Assembly (NCBI GenBank): GCA_036702865.1
Contig: DATNQD010000042.1
Coordinates: forward strand, 124,001-188,000
Reading direction: 5' to 3'
From: Trichocoleus sp.
Lineage (GTDB): Bacteria; Cyanobacteriota; Cyanobacteriia; Elainellales; Elainellaceae
DNA: 64,000 nt
Shown here: piece after piece, positions 46,498 through 56,732 of the stretch
Numbering within the stretch: position 1 is the stretch's first letter
How the letters are laid out: each line of letters begins with the position of its first letter
Program-made: the position numbers and the translations under genes
The notes under the pieces: model-generated
Databases searched by the model: none
The model's input: the letters and a program-made list of their open reading frames with translations, nothing else
Told to the model about the DNA's origin: nothing

Positions 46498-46557
46498 TTT
46501 GTCTCGTTTTTTACGCTTTATCAGTTGATTTTGTTAGTTGACCTAGATTGACGATTG

Positions 46558-46581
46558 GGTGGGCAATGTCCCACCTTTTTT
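46558..46581 (+). terminator. Rho-independent terminator of the peroxiredoxin gene
   Basis: GGTGGG (46558-46563) / CCCACC (46570-46575) stem with a six-base loop, then six T. Confidence 0.88.
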
Positions 46582-46761
46582 GTTGCTAATTTTGCCACAG
46601 CGAAGCTCTACTTAATTAACTATCTGCCCTGGAAAACGAGCGATCGGCTAACTGGCTTCTGAAGAAACTCCCTGATTCAGGACAAATGGTCTCAGCCTCA
46701 GCAAAATTCAGCCTAAGATCAGAGTAGATTAAGTTTTCTAACTTGAGGCACGAACTGGGGC

Positions 46762-49700
46762 ATGAAACGGATTGTCTTGATTGCAGGTTTTGAATCCTTC
46801 AACGCAGATCTGTATCGTCAGGCAGCAAAGCAAGCACAGGCCCGCTGTCCAGAATTAGAGATTCAGGTTTTTAGCGATCGAGATCTGACGGCTGATCCGG
46901 ATGCAGTAGCGCAAGCCCTCAAAGCAGCCAATGTTTTCTTTGGTAGCCTGCTGTTTGACTATGATCAGGTGATCTGGCTGCGCGATCGAGTCAAGCAGAT
47001 TCCCATTCGTTTGGTGTTTGAGTCTGCTCTAGAGTTAATGAGCCTGACGCAGATCGGCAAGTTTGCGATCGGGGATAAGCCCAAGGGTATGCCCAAACCC
47101 GTTCAGTTTATTTTGAGTAAGTTTGGAGGGAGCCAGCGAGAGGAGGACAAGCTTGCTGGATATCTGAGTTTTCTCAAGGCTGGACCAAAATTATTGAAAT
47201 TTGTGCCGATCGGTAAGGTTCAGGATCTCCGTAACTGGCTAATTATCTACGGTTACTGGAATGCAGGCGGCTCTGAAAATGTTGCTTCGCTGTTCTGGTT
47301 TTTGGGCGAGAAATATTTGGGCTTAAAGATCGGAGAGACTCCAGAGGCGATCGAAACGCCCAATATAGGATTACTGCATCCTGATTATTTGGGATATTTT
47401 ACATCACCAAAACAGTATCTTGACTGGTATCAAAAACATCATTTATCTACGAAAGATCCATTCCCCACAGTTGGCATCTTGCTATATCGCAAGCACGTTA
47501 TTACTAAACAACCTTATATTCCCCAACTGATTCGCTGCTTTGAGCAAGCTGGATTCATTCCGCTGCCAATTTTTATCAACGGTGTGGAGGGTCATGTTGC
47601 AGTACGCGATTGGATGACCACCGACTACGAGCAAGCCCAACGGCAGCAAGGTTCAGTGGAAACGCTGTCTCTCTCAGCGGAAGCCGTTAAGGTAGATGCG
47701 ATCGTTTCAACAATTGGGTTTCCGCTGGTGGGGGGTCCTGCCGGATCTATGGAAGCAGGGCGACAGGTTGAAGTGGCAAAACGGATTTTAAGCGCCAAAA
47801 ACGTTCCCTACTTTGTCTCGGCTCCGCTCCTCATTCAAGATATTCACTCCTGGACAAGACAAGGGATTGGTGGACTGCAAAGCGTTGTGCTGTATGCGTT
47901 GCCCGAATTAGACGGCGCGATCGATACCGTTCCTTTAGGCGGATTAGTCGGAGATGACATTTACCTGGTTCCAGAACGGGTGAAGCGTTTAACTGGGCGG
48001 GTGAAAAGCTGGATTACGCTACGTCAAAAACCAGCCGCCGATCGCAAGATTGCCATTATTTTGTATGGCTTTCCCCCAGGGTATGGCGCAGTCGGGACAG
48101 CCGCTCTACTGAATGTGCCCAAGTCTCTCATTAAGCTACTCCAGGCATTGCAGGCGCAGGGCTATACAATCGGCGAATTTCCAGAAGATGGGGAAGCATT
48201 AATCCGTCAGGTCAAGGCAGCAGACGAGGCATTGGGCCTGGATGGACAAGACGCTGATTCCACCAAAGTTGCAGCGAAAAAACTGGAGAAATGGTTAGGG
48301 TATTTACTCACTCATCGTGTGGAGCAGCAGTGGCAATCTTTGACGGAAAGCGGCATTAAAACGATCGGAGATGAATATCTGCTGGGGGGCGTGCAGTTGG
48401 GCAATGTCTGGATTGGAGTACAGCCGCCGCTGGGGTTGCAGGGTGATCCGATGCGCCTGATGTTTGAGCGCGATTTAACCCCACATCCGCAATATGCTGC
48501 TTTTTATCAGTGGCTACAACATGACTTTCAGGCAGACGCGATCGTTCATTTTGGGATGCATGGAACAGTGGAGTGGTTGCCAGGTTCGCCGTTGGGAAAT
48601 ACAGGCTATTCCTGGTCAGATATTCTGTTAGGAAATTTGCCTAATTTGTACCTCTATGCTGCCAATAATCCGTCGGAGTCAATGTTGGCAAAACGGCGCG
48701 GCTATGGCGTTCTCATCTCCTATAATGTGCCACCCTATGGTCGAGCTGGACTGTACAAAGAACTCGTTACCTTGCGCGACTTAATAACAGAATATCGAGA
48801 AGATCCAGACAAAAACTATGCGCTCAAAGAAGCCATTTGTAAGAAGATTTTAGATGCTGGACTTGATGCAGACTGTCCTTTTCCAGAAGCAAAGCGATCG
48901 GGGATTGAATTCACTCCTGAAAACGTCCGTTTATTTAGCCAACATGCCTTTGATGATTATTTGATTCACCTTTATGACTATCTGCAAGTTCTGGAAAGTC
49001 GGCTTTTCTCTTCCGGATTGCATGTTTTGGGACAAGCTCCTGATCCAGATGAGTTGCAGGGCTATCTTCAGGCATATTTCGGGGATTCCTGGGCAGAAGC
49101 AGCGATCGATGCAGCAGATCCCAGGCTGGAGGAAGCGAACCAGATTCGAGATTTATTGCACCAAACCACCGACGAACTGACCAATCTCCTGCGCGGCTTA
49201 AACGGCGAGTATATTCCGCCTGCTCCAGGTGGAGACTTATTGCGAGATGGCACTGGCGTTTTGCCGACCGGACGCAATATTCATGCCCTTGACCCCTACC
49301 GAATGCCCTCTGCGGCTGCCTATGAACGAGGACGATCGATTGCCCAAAAAATCATTGCTCAACATCTCCAAGAACAAGGAACCTATCCCGAAACGGTTGC
49401 TGTCATGCTCTGGGGATTAGACGCCATTAAAACAAAAGGCGAATCGCTGGGAATTTTATTAGAACTGGTGGGGGCGGAACCCGTCAAAGAAGGAACAGGG
49501 CGCATTGTGCGCTACGAACTTAAGCCTTTGTCTGAGTTAGATCATCCTCGTATTGATGTACTGGGTAATCTCTCCGGTATCTTCCGCGATAGCTTCGTCA
49601 ACATCATCGAACTCTTAGATGATCTGTTTCAGCGGGCGTCTACGATTGATGAACCGATCGAGCAAAATTTCATTCGCAAACATACGCTCGAACTTCAGGC

Positions 49701-50442
49701 TCAGGGCATTGAAAATGGTTCTGCCCGACTGTTCTCCAATCCATCCGGTGATTTTGGTTCTCTCGTCAACGATCGCGTAACGGACTCTAACTGGGAATCT
49801 GGTGATGAGTTGGGGCAAACCTGGCAGGGACGAAACACCTTCAGCTATGGACGCAAAGACAAAGGACAAGCCCGCCCGGAAGTGCTGAATACGTTACTGA
49901 AGAGCACCGATCGCATTGTTCAGCAAATTGACTCGGTAGAGTATGGCTTAACTGACATTCAGGAATACTACGCCAACACAGGCGGACTGAAAAAAGCGGC
50001 AGAGCTGCAAGGGGGCAAAAAAGTGACTGCGAGCTTTGTGGAAAGCTTCTCGAATGACACGACGCCACGCAAACTTGAAGACCTGCTGCGGCTGGAATAT
50101 CGGAGTAAATTACTCAATCCCAAGTGGGCGACTGCAATGGCAGATCAGGGTTCTGGCGGTGCCTACGAAATTTCCCAGCGGATGACCGCTCTGATTGGCT
50201 GGGCAGGAACCGCTGACTTCAAAGAAAACTGGGTCTACGATCAGGCGGCTGATACCTACGCCCTCGATGCCGCGATGGTTGCCAAACTCCAACAAGCGAA
50301 CCCTGAAGCCTTCCGAAATATTGTTGGGCGAATGTTGGAAGCACAGGGACGCGGATTCTGGAGCCCTGAGACAGAAAAATTGGCAAAGCTGCGCCAACTC
50401 TATGAACAAACCGACGAGGCACTAGAAGGCATAACCGAATAA
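46762..50442 (+). CDS. chlH: Magnesium chelatase subunit H family protein (short ChlH-type)
   Basis: Large porphyrin-binding subunit of the CobN/ChlH family, which inserts a metal into a tetrapyrrole with the ATPase subunits ChlI and ChlD. The core block HFGMHGTVEWLPGSPLGN, then GYSWSDILLGNLPNLYLYA, NPSESMLAKRRGYG and PPYGRAGLYKELVTLRDLI, matches ChlH rather than CobN. At 1226 residues it is some 100 shorter than standard cyanobacterial ChlH, and its N-terminal 150 residues (KRIVLIAGFESFNADLYRQA) are distinct. Many cyanobacteria carry a second, shorter ChlH paralogue; this may be that one, and its true metal is open. ChlI and ChlD are not in the window. Confidence 0.85.
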   Translation: MKRIVLIAGFESFNADLYRQAAKQAQARCPELEIQVFSDRDLTADPDAVAQALKAANVFFGSLLFDYDQVIWLRDRVKQIPIRLVFESALELMSLTQIGKFAIGDKPKGMPKPVQFILSKFGGSQREEDKLAGYLSFLKAGPKLLKFVPIGKVQDLRNWLIIYGYWNAGGSENVASLFWFLGEKYLGLKIGETPEAIETPNIGLLHPDYLGYFTSPKQYLDWYQKHHLSTKDPFPTVGILLYRKHVITKQPYIPQLIRCFEQAGFIPLPIFINGVEGHVAVRDWMTTDYEQAQRQQGSVETLSLSAEAVKVDAIVSTIGFPLVGGPAGSMEAGRQVEVAKRILSAKNVPYFVSAPLLIQDIHSWTRQGIGGLQSVVLYALPELDGAIDTVPLGGLVGDDIYLVPERVKRLTGRVKSWITLRQKPAADRKIAIILYGFPPGYGAVGTAALLNVPKSLIKLLQALQAQGYTIGEFPEDGEALIRQVKAADEALGLDGQDADSTKVAAKKLEKWLGYLLTHRVEQQWQSLTESGIKTIGDEYLLGGVQLGNVWIGVQPPLGLQGDPMRLMFERDLTPHPQYAAFYQWLQHDFQADAIVHFGMHGTVEWLPGSPLGNTGYSWSDILLGNLPNLYLYAANNPSESMLAKRRGYGVLISYNVPPYGRAGLYKELVTLRDLITEYREDPDKNYALKEAICKKILDAGLDADCPFPEAKRSGIEFTPENVRLFSQHAFDDYLIHLYDYLQVLESRLFSSGLHVLGQAPDPDELQGYLQAYFGDSWAEAAIDAADPRLEEANQIRDLLHQTTDELTNLLRGLNGEYIPPAPGGDLLRDGTGVLPTGRNIHALDPYRMPSAAAYERGRSIAQKIIAQHLQEQGTYPETVAVMLWGLDAIKTKGESLGILLELVGAEPVKEGTGRIVRYELKPLSELDHPRIDVLGNLSGIFRDSFVNIIELLDDLFQRASTIDEPIEQNFIRKHTLELQAQGIENGSARLFSNPSGDFGSLVNDRVTDSNWESGDELGQTWQGRNTFSYGRKDKGQARPEVLNTLLKSTDRIVQQIDSVEYGLTDIQEYYANTGGLKKAAELQGGKKVTASFVESFSNDTTPRKLEDLLRLEYRSKLLNPKWATAMADQGSGGAYEISQRMTALIGWAGTADFKENWVYDQAADTYALDAAMVAKLQQANPEAFRNIVGRMLEAQGRGFWSPETEKLAKLRQLYEQTDEALEGITE

Positions 50443-50500
50443 AAATCCCGATCGCGCCTGACTCCACTCCTTACGGCTAAAAGCTTTATCTCTCTATCCC

Positions 50501-52591
50501 CTAAAACGGCACATCATTATCCGGATCAGAATCGACTGCTTCTAATTCCGCCGGAACGATCGCTGCATCACTCGTTGAGCCGATCGCCACTTCACTTTCC
50601 CAACTGACTATCTCGCCGTTAAACAATTGCGCCAAGCTTTTTGCAGCTCGCGTGACATCATCCTCCGCGACCCAGGAAGCCGGGAGAACTGGCTCAGGCA
50701 GCACTTCAAGATGGGTTGGAGGCACAGGGGTTGAGCGTGGTTTTTGGGAAGCGGCGGTTGCGGGTGAGGCATCAAAAGGCGTTGTTTGTGCTGAGGGCTT
50801 GAGCTGGGGCGCAGATTCTCGCAGGGTTTGCGTGGGTTGGGGTGGCGTTGATGGATAAAGCGGCGGATTCACAGAAAGCTGAGGCTCTGTTTCAGTTTCC
50901 GATCGCACCAGCACTTCTAAACTCACCCTGATCTTCTGAGCATAGAGTTTGGCAAATGCTGCCTCGATATTTGGCATTCGATCTTTTGCCATCTTAAACA
51001 GCTTCTCCGATCGCGCCCCAATCCGAGCTTCCTGCTCCGTTAAACCAATAAGCTGGCACTGCTGCCGCAGCATAATTTGAGTCGAGTAGGGTTGTACCTG
51101 GCTTAACACCTGCTCCCAGATCTCCGTCAGGTCAAATTGAGGTTCGGGGGCGTCATGATGGGTTGTAGAAACTGGATGGGTTGTAGAAACTGGAGCCGCA
51201 GGCTCTAAAACAGGTTCAACTTGTTCTGGTACAGGCTGACTGACCGATTCTTCAACAGGTGGAGCAACTGACGCAGAAGAGCCATTTGGGGCGATCGGTT
51301 GGGCGATCTTGGTTTGAGGGGCAGGTTCTGGAACAGCTTCGACAGGCAACACAACAGGAATGGCTACTTCAGGCTTAGGCAAAACAGTCTCCGGACGCGA
51401 AACAGGCACAGGACGGCTCCCAAAAGCTTGCCCGCCAACACCTGCCCCTTGCCCTCGGATTCCCGAAACTTGCTGAATTGAAGCAGGCAATAGCCCCAAC
51501 AGCGTCACTTCTAGCCAGAGTCGCGGCTGCGTTGTATTTTTAACCTGAACCTCACTGGCACGGAGATGCTGCTGCCCATAGAGGATGACGCCCAGATCGA
51601 CGGGCTGCACAAAAGCACAAAGTTCTGTCCAGGTTGGAGCCGTGATGGCAACTAGATCACTGCGATCGGGGCTGGTTTTTGCAATCAGCAGATCTCGATA
51701 AAAGCTGGCGAGGTTTTGCAGCACAATCAGCGGTTCTCGACCCCGATCCATGAGATGACGAGCACAATCAAGAACTGCAATACCATCATCGGCAGCAATT
51801 GCCCGAACCAACGCCAGCAGATCTCGCTCTGGCACAGCCCCGACCAGATCCCAAACTCGCTCAACCGTAATCTGTCCTTCAAGCAGGCTCAACTGATCCA
51901 GCAAGCTTTCGGCATCGCGCAAGCCACCCTGCGAAATCTGGGCTACAAGCTGAAGTGCATCGGCGGCAATATCGATCGATTCTTTTTGGGCGATCGAACT
52001 CAAGTGCTTCACCATTGCCACAAGTTCAATCCGGCGGAAATCAAACCGCTGACAGCGAGAAATAATCGTGGAGAGTACCCGCTGTGGATCAGTCGTCGCT
52101 AGAACGAAAACAACGCGTGGTGGTGGTTCTTCTAACGTTTTCAATAAGGCATTGAATGCCTGACCCGTTAGCATATGGACTTCATCTAAAACATACACCT
52201 TGTAGCGGCATTGAACGGGGGCAAACTGAGCGCGCTCAATCAATTCACGAATATTATCAACCCCGGTATTGCTAGCTGCGTCGATTTCGATCACATCCAT
52301 CGCTGAGCCGTTGGCGATCGATCGACAAACCTCACAAACGCCGCAAGGTTGCTCTGTGGGGACATCGCTTTTCTGGCAGTTCAACGACTTTGCCAAAATT
52401 CGGGCGCTTGATGTTTTTCCTGTTCCCCTTGCTCCTGTGAACAAATAAGCAGGCGCAATTTTTTGTCGCCGCAAAGCATTCGTCAGCGTCGTAGCGATCG
52501 CCTCTTGCCCCACCAGTTCAGCGAAGGTTTGAGGGCGATATTTGTGGTGCAGCGGTTCGTAGGGCATAGGTACAGGGATACTCGTCACCAT
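50501..52591 (-). CDS. dnaX: DNA polymerase III subunits gamma and tau
   Basis: Clamp-loader ATPase. Walker A GARGTGKTSS (53-62), zinc site Cys...CGVCEVC, Walker B YVLDEVHML, the SRC motif TIISRCQRFDF and LRDAESLLDQLSLL. 696 residues; the C-terminal half is a Pro/Val/Glu-rich linker (about 390-490) and a tau-like tail. No intein interrupts it, unlike the dnaX of Synechocystis. An 18-bp tandem duplication lies in the linker (51157-51192). Start could also be the ATG eight codons downstream. Confidence 0.96.
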   Translation of the reverse strand: MVTSIPVPMPYEPLHHKYRPQTFAELVGQEAIATTLTNALRRQKIAPAYLFTGARGTGKTSSARILAKSLNCQKSDVPTEQPCGVCEVCRSIANGSAMDVIEIDAASNTGVDNIRELIERAQFAPVQCRYKVYVLDEVHMLTGQAFNALLKTLEEPPPRVVFVLATTDPQRVLSTIISRCQRFDFRRIELVAMVKHLSSIAQKESIDIAADALQLVAQISQGGLRDAESLLDQLSLLEGQITVERVWDLVGAVPERDLLALVRAIAADDGIAVLDCARHLMDRGREPLIVLQNLASFYRDLLIAKTSPDRSDLVAITAPTWTELCAFVQPVDLGVILYGQQHLRASEVQVKNTTQPRLWLEVTLLGLLPASIQQVSGIRGQGAGVGGQAFGSRPVPVSRPETVLPKPEVAIPVVLPVEAVPEPAPQTKIAQPIAPNGSSASVAPPVEESVSQPVPEQVEPVLEPAAPVSTTHPVSTTHHDAPEPQFDLTEIWEQVLSQVQPYSTQIMLRQQCQLIGLTEQEARIGARSEKLFKMAKDRMPNIEAAFAKLYAQKIRVSLEVLVRSETETEPQLSVNPPLYPSTPPQPTQTLRESAPQLKPSAQTTPFDASPATAASQKPRSTPVPPTHLEVLPEPVLPASWVAEDDVTRAAKSLAQLFNGEIVSWESEVAIGSTSDAAIVPAELEAVDSDPDNDVPF
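51157..51192. repeat. 18-bp in-frame tandem duplication in the dnaX linker
   Basis: Two perfect units of an 18-base sequence at 51157 and 51175, encoding repeated PVSTTH in the linker of DnaX. Confidence 0.85.
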
Positions 52592-52686
52592 TGTATCTGG
52601 TAGGAGCAGAAGAGAACGTCAAGACATCAAGATCAGAAGCCTGAGCAGACAAGCCTTCAGGTCGGGGTTTCCTACTTTACCTGAAG

Positions 52687-54012
52687 TTGGCTGTTAAGGT
52701 GGCTCTAGAGCCTGACCTCAAGTCTGACTCAGCGATGCAAAACATCGATTATATAGATTACGGGAGCGATCGATTGAGATCTAAAAACAAGTCGGAGGAG
52801 AATAATCTTCTGGAAACGGGAGGGCAGTCAGCGTTTGCCTGGATTGGCAAGATTTCCTACCGCTATCGCCGCTGGGTCATTGGGGCTTGGGTTGTGCTGT
52901 TCCTGATCAACCTGACGCTGATTCCGCAACTCGATCGAACCCTGAAAGGAACCGGGCTGATGTATGCCGGAGGAGAAGCCAAACAAACAGAACTTATCCT
53001 ACAGCAAGAACTCAAGATTGCACCCGACAGCCTGACTCTGGTGTTTCAGCAGCCCGACCAGCATCGCCTGATGCCCTATGAGCCGCAAATGGAGCGAGTT
53101 CTGGTGCAGATTGAAGCACTGCCGAATGTTCGATCGAGCGATCTCTGATCGCCCAGAATTTTGCAATCAAGACGGCTTAGTTGTCTACTCGCTGATTCAG
53201 GTTTAAGAGGGCAGCAACGCTACTGCCAGCCCGATCGCCTGCATGAAGCATGGGCAAAACAAGTATCGCAATTGAGCAGCCGATCGACCACATGAATTAG
53301 TGCCAATAGCCGGGCGGAAAGTAATGATCCGACATCTCGTGCCCTGGTACAAGACTTACGCTTACTTTCGCTAGAGGGGCTACAAATTAGGGTTGGAGGA
53401 CAAACCGCCCATCAACTCGACACAATGCAGATTATTGGCAGCCGTATCCCCATTGTATTCACTGCCATTATCAGCATTACGTTCATTGCTTTATGTATTT
53501 TGTTTCGCTCGATCGTATTACCCATCAAAGCAATTGTCTTAAATCTTCTGTCGATCGGGGCATCCTTCGGTGCTTTAGTTTTTGTCTTTCAGGAAGGACA
53601 TTTGCATCACTGGCTCCACTTTACGCCGCTCGGCTATCTGGATATTCTGCTGCCCGTCATTTTGTTTTGCGTTTTGTTTGGCTTAAGCATGGATTACGAA
53701 GTGTTTTTGCTGACCCGAATTAAGGAAGCATACGATCGCTCCGGCAAGAACTCACTGAGCGTTGTGGAAGGATTGGAGCGAACTGGACGAATTATCACCA
53801 GTGCTGCCCTATTAATGATTATCGTCACAGGTTCTTTTGCCTTAACCCGGATTATTTTCGTCAAGGCATTAGGTTTGGGAATTGCTCTAGCAGTTCTGAT
53901 CGATTCCACCCTAATTCGAGCCATTCTGCTGCCTGCTAGTATGCACCTGCTGGGCAAATGGAACTGGTGGATGCCCAAATTTTCTCGCTTCGGCTCAATT
54001 AAGCTGCGCTAA
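52687..54012 (+). pseudogene. Decayed MMPL/RND-type transporter
   Basis: The two ends of one MMPL-family membrane transporter remain. The first piece (52687-53148) gives the N-terminal region with KISYRYRRWVIGAWVVLFLI, then TLIPQLD, and a start of the exported domain, and stops at TGA 53146. The last piece is open from 53296 to 54012 and contains five helices and the motif LLPVILFCVLFGLSMDYEVF followed by LLTRI. Between them lie remnants in another frame (DGLVVYSLIQV) and a stop at 53293. A normal member has about 700 or more residues; the middle third to half, including the first helix bundle, is missing. So there is a large deletion plus a frameshift and stops. The C-terminal part could still be translated from the ATG at 53425, but it is unlikely to work alone. 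Confidence 0.85.
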
Positions 54013-54150
54013 ACTCACGGCGTACTTTCCTGCTTCTGTACTTTCCTGCTTCGACTGCGAAGATGTTAAAGGAATTTGAGAACCTGACACGATCGTCGGT
54101 AAAGCGAAGATGATAGAGAAATGGATTAAAGATCATTCACACGGCGATTC

Positions 54151-55047
54151 ATGACCTTAAAGTATGCCTATTTCCCCGGATGCGTGGCGCAAGGAGCCTG
54201 CCGGGAACTGTATATGTCCACTGATGCTTTGACAAAAGCACTGGGCATTGAGTTGATCGAGCTAAAGAAAGCGTCCTGTTGCGGTTCGGGGACGTTTAAA
54301 GAAGACTCGCAGCTGATGGAAGACACTGTCAATGCGCGGAATATTGCCCTGGCGGAGTCGCTCAATTTGCCGCTGCTGACGCACTGTAGTACCTGTCAAG
54401 GGGTGATTGGTCACGTCGATGAGCGCTTGAAGGAGGCACAAGAGAGTAACCCTGACTATCTGAATCAGGTAAACGGCTTGCTCAAGGCAGAGGGTTGTTC
54501 TCCCTACAAGGGCACGTCTGAAGTGACGCATTTGCTCTGGGCGTTGGTAGGCGATTATGGCTTAGAAGCACTAGCAGAGCGAGTCACCCGCAAACTATCC
54601 GGCTTAAAATGTGCGGCGTTCTATGGCTGCTATCTGCTGCGGGCACAGAAGCATTTACCTTTTGATGACCCATACAACCCCCAGTCGATGGAGCAAGTCT
54701 TTCAAACGATCGGCGCAACCCCCATCAACTACCGGGGCAGAACTCAGTGCTGCGGCTGGCCTCTTTCCAGCTATGCCACAGAGCAATCGTTCAAAATGGC
54801 AGGCGGACATATTCAAGAAGCGATCGATGCCGGAGCCGATTGTTTGGTGACCCCTTGTCCCTTATGTCACTTAAACCTGGATTCGCGACAGCCCGAAGTT
54901 GCAATGGTGGTGGGGCAGAAGCTTGGCTTACCCGTATTGCATTTGCCGCAGTTAATTGGACTCGCAGTAGGCATTAGTCCAAAGCAGCTTGGCTTGGAAC
55001 GGCACATTGTCTCAACGGAGCCAGTGCTGGAGAAGTTAGGGCTTTAA
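54151..55047 (+). CDS. HdrB-like Cys-rich (CCG-domain) protein
   Basis: A 298-residue protein with two CCG domains, as in heterodisulfide reductase subunit B and the SdhE-type succinate dehydrogenase subunit. Cys motifs: FPGCVAQGACRE, KKASCCGSGTF, HCSTCQGV, FYGCYLLR, QCCGWPLSSY and CPLCHLNL. In HdrB these hold non-cubane 4Fe-4S clusters at the catalytic site. Cyanobacteria have no methanogenic pathway, so the partner here is another redox enzyme, perhaps a succinate or thiol-disulfide system. No HdrA/C-like gene adjoins it. Confidence 0.9.
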   Translation: MTLKYAYFPGCVAQGACRELYMSTDALTKALGIELIELKKASCCGSGTFKEDSQLMEDTVNARNIALAESLNLPLLTHCSTCQGVIGHVDERLKEAQESNPDYLNQVNGLLKAEGCSPYKGTSEVTHLLWALVGDYGLEALAERVTRKLSGLKCAAFYGCYLLRAQKHLPFDDPYNPQSMEQVFQTIGATPINYRGRTQCCGWPLSSYATEQSFKMAGGHIQEAIDAGADCLVTPCPLCHLNLDSRQPEVAMVVGQKLGLPVLHLPQLIGLAVGISPKQLGLERHIVSTEPVLEKLGL

Positions 55048-55168
55048 TGCAGAAACTTAAATATCTGTAAAGGCACCGTGCAGCAGCAGCGGGTTGGGGA
55101 ATCCTGAAACTATATTACTCAGGAATCTGAGCCAGAAATGAGCCAGTCCAGAACCCAAGGTTGAATCT

Positions 55169-55564
55169 ATGTCTGCCCCTGAAGCCGATCGCCCAACTGT
55201 TTTAACGGTGGATGATAGTATCGTTATTCATCAGATGGTGAAGTGCGCTTTGGAACCAACCTATCGCGTGTTGATGGTGGACAATGCGGTCGAAGCGCTG
55301 TCGCTGATCTATCACGAAACGATCGCGGTGCTGCTGCTCGATGTGCTGATGCCTGGAGTGGATGGGCTGGAATTTTGCCGGACGCTGCGAAATCTGCCTC
55401 AGTTTCATCACCTGCCCGTCATTATGGTGACCTCCCAAGATCGCCCGTTCGATCGGGTTCAGGGACGCATGGCAGGCGCAACCGAATATTTAACCAAACC
55501 TTTTACCGCAGAACAACTCTGCGATTTGGTCAAAAAATTTACGCCGAGTTTGTCTTCTCATTGA
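55169..55564 (+). CDS. Stand-alone receiver-domain protein (CheY-like)
   Basis: A 131-residue single receiver domain: acidic pair in TVDDSIVIHQMV, phospho-acceptor Asp in VLLLDVLMPGVDGLEF, Lys in EYLTKPF. No output domain. It converges on the cheB gene of the chemosensory cluster, 61 bases apart, and is a candidate for its output protein (inference from position). Confidence 0.9.
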   Translation: MSAPEADRPTVLTVDDSIVIHQMVKCALEPTYRVLMVDNAVEALSLIYHETIAVLLLDVLMPGVDGLEFCRTLRNLPQFHHLPVIMVTSQDRPFDRVQGRMAGATEYLTKPFTAEQLCDLVKKFTPSLSSH

Positions 55565-55624
55565 ATCAAACAATCAGAATAGGGACACAATTGCTCTGTC
55601 CTAACCTGCCCTACCACCAAATAC

Positions 55625-56698
55625 CTAACTCGTGACACCTGATACCCGACGCAACAGCAGTGGTGCAATTTCTCCGATCGGCAGAATTTGCTGAGCCGCC
55701 CCCAGCGTAATTGCTTCTTTGGGCATGCCAAATACAATGCTCGTTGCTTCATCTTGCGCGATCGTCGTTCCACCTGCCTGAGCCATGCTGTAAAGCCCTT
55801 CTGCCCCATCCCGTCCCATTCCCGTGAGCAGAACGCCGATCGCACTTTGGCGATAGTAAGCCGAAACCGAGTTAAAGAGTACCGTGACTGAAGGACAGTG
55901 ACCCGATACAGGTGGCTTATCAGATAGCATCAGTCGTCCCTGGGCTGAAACTTCTAGATGACCTCGATCGGGAGCAAAATAGACGGTTCCAGGTTCGGGC
56001 AGAGTTTGTGGTTGGGCGATCGTCACTTTAAGGCTACATTCCGCAGCCAACCAACTGATGAAGCTTGGAAGAAAACCTTCGCTGATGTGCTGCACACAGA
56101 GAATTGGAACAGGAAAATGAGCCGGAAGTGCGCTAAGCAGGGTGTGAAGTGCTTGGGGTCCGCCTGTGGAAGCGCCGATCGTCACCACTTTGGGGGCACG
56201 GATATGCGGGGAAAAAGACGTGGGGATGCGGGGAGGGGGAGAAGAAGAGAGGAGGCTGAGGGAATGAGAACGGCGCTGGGTGAAGACGGAGACACCCGCC
56301 AGAATTTTGACTCGGTTGATCAGGTCTTGTTTCGCCTGCTCATATTCTGAGGCAAGCCCGGTGCGAGGTTTGGGAAATACGTCGATCGCGCCAGCTTTCA
56401 GCACTTGAAAAACGTTATGAGTATCTTCTACCTGAACGGAAGCACTGATGACCAGAATCGGGCAAGGATAAGCTGCCATGACCCGCTGAGTCAGTTCTAA
56501 CCCATCCATTTTGGGCATGTGCAAATCAGTACAAATAACGTGAGGCTGTACTTGGGGGATCAGTTGCAGTGCTTCAATGCCGTTATGCGCGATGCCAACA
56601 ATCTCAATATCAGGGGCACTGGTCAGAATTCGCTTGAGAATGGTGAGGGCAACTGGGGAGTCTTCAACAAGGAAGACGCGAATCTTATGAGCGGACAT
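55625..56698 (-). CDS. cheB: Chemotaxis methylesterase CheB
   Basis: Receiver-regulated enzyme that removes methyl groups from (and deamidates) chemoreceptors. Receiver domain 1-120 with VICTDLHMPKMDGLEL; a linker; catalytic domain with Ser in TIGASTGGPQAL, His in VQHISEGF and Asp in LLTGMGRDGAEG. 357 residues. The last gene of the leftward chemosensory cluster, 35 bases after the pentapeptide-protein gene. Confidence 0.96.
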   Translation of the reverse strand: MSAHKIRVFLVEDSPVALTILKRILTSAPDIEIVGIAHNGIEALQLIPQVQPHVICTDLHMPKMDGLELTQRVMAAYPCPILVISASVQVEDTHNVFQVLKAGAIDVFPKPRTGLASEYEQAKQDLINRVKILAGVSVFTQRRSHSLSLLSSSPPPRIPTSFSPHIRAPKVVTIGASTGGPQALHTLLSALPAHFPVPILCVQHISEGFLPSFISWLAAECSLKVTIAQPQTLPEPGTVYFAPDRGHLEVSAQGRLMLSDKPPVSGHCPSVTVLFNSVSAYYRQSAIGVLLTGMGRDGAEGLYSMAQAGGTTIAQDEATSIVFGMPKEAITLGAAQQILPIGEIAPLLLRRVSGVTS

Positions 56699-56732
56699 GA
56701 GCGGGGCATAGAAGAGGGGCGGTGGAAGGAGG

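Noticed and set aside
53425-54012. Independent small transporter gene
   Set aside because: The reading frame extends upstream without a start and matches the C-terminal part of an MMPL protein whose N-terminal part lies just before it.
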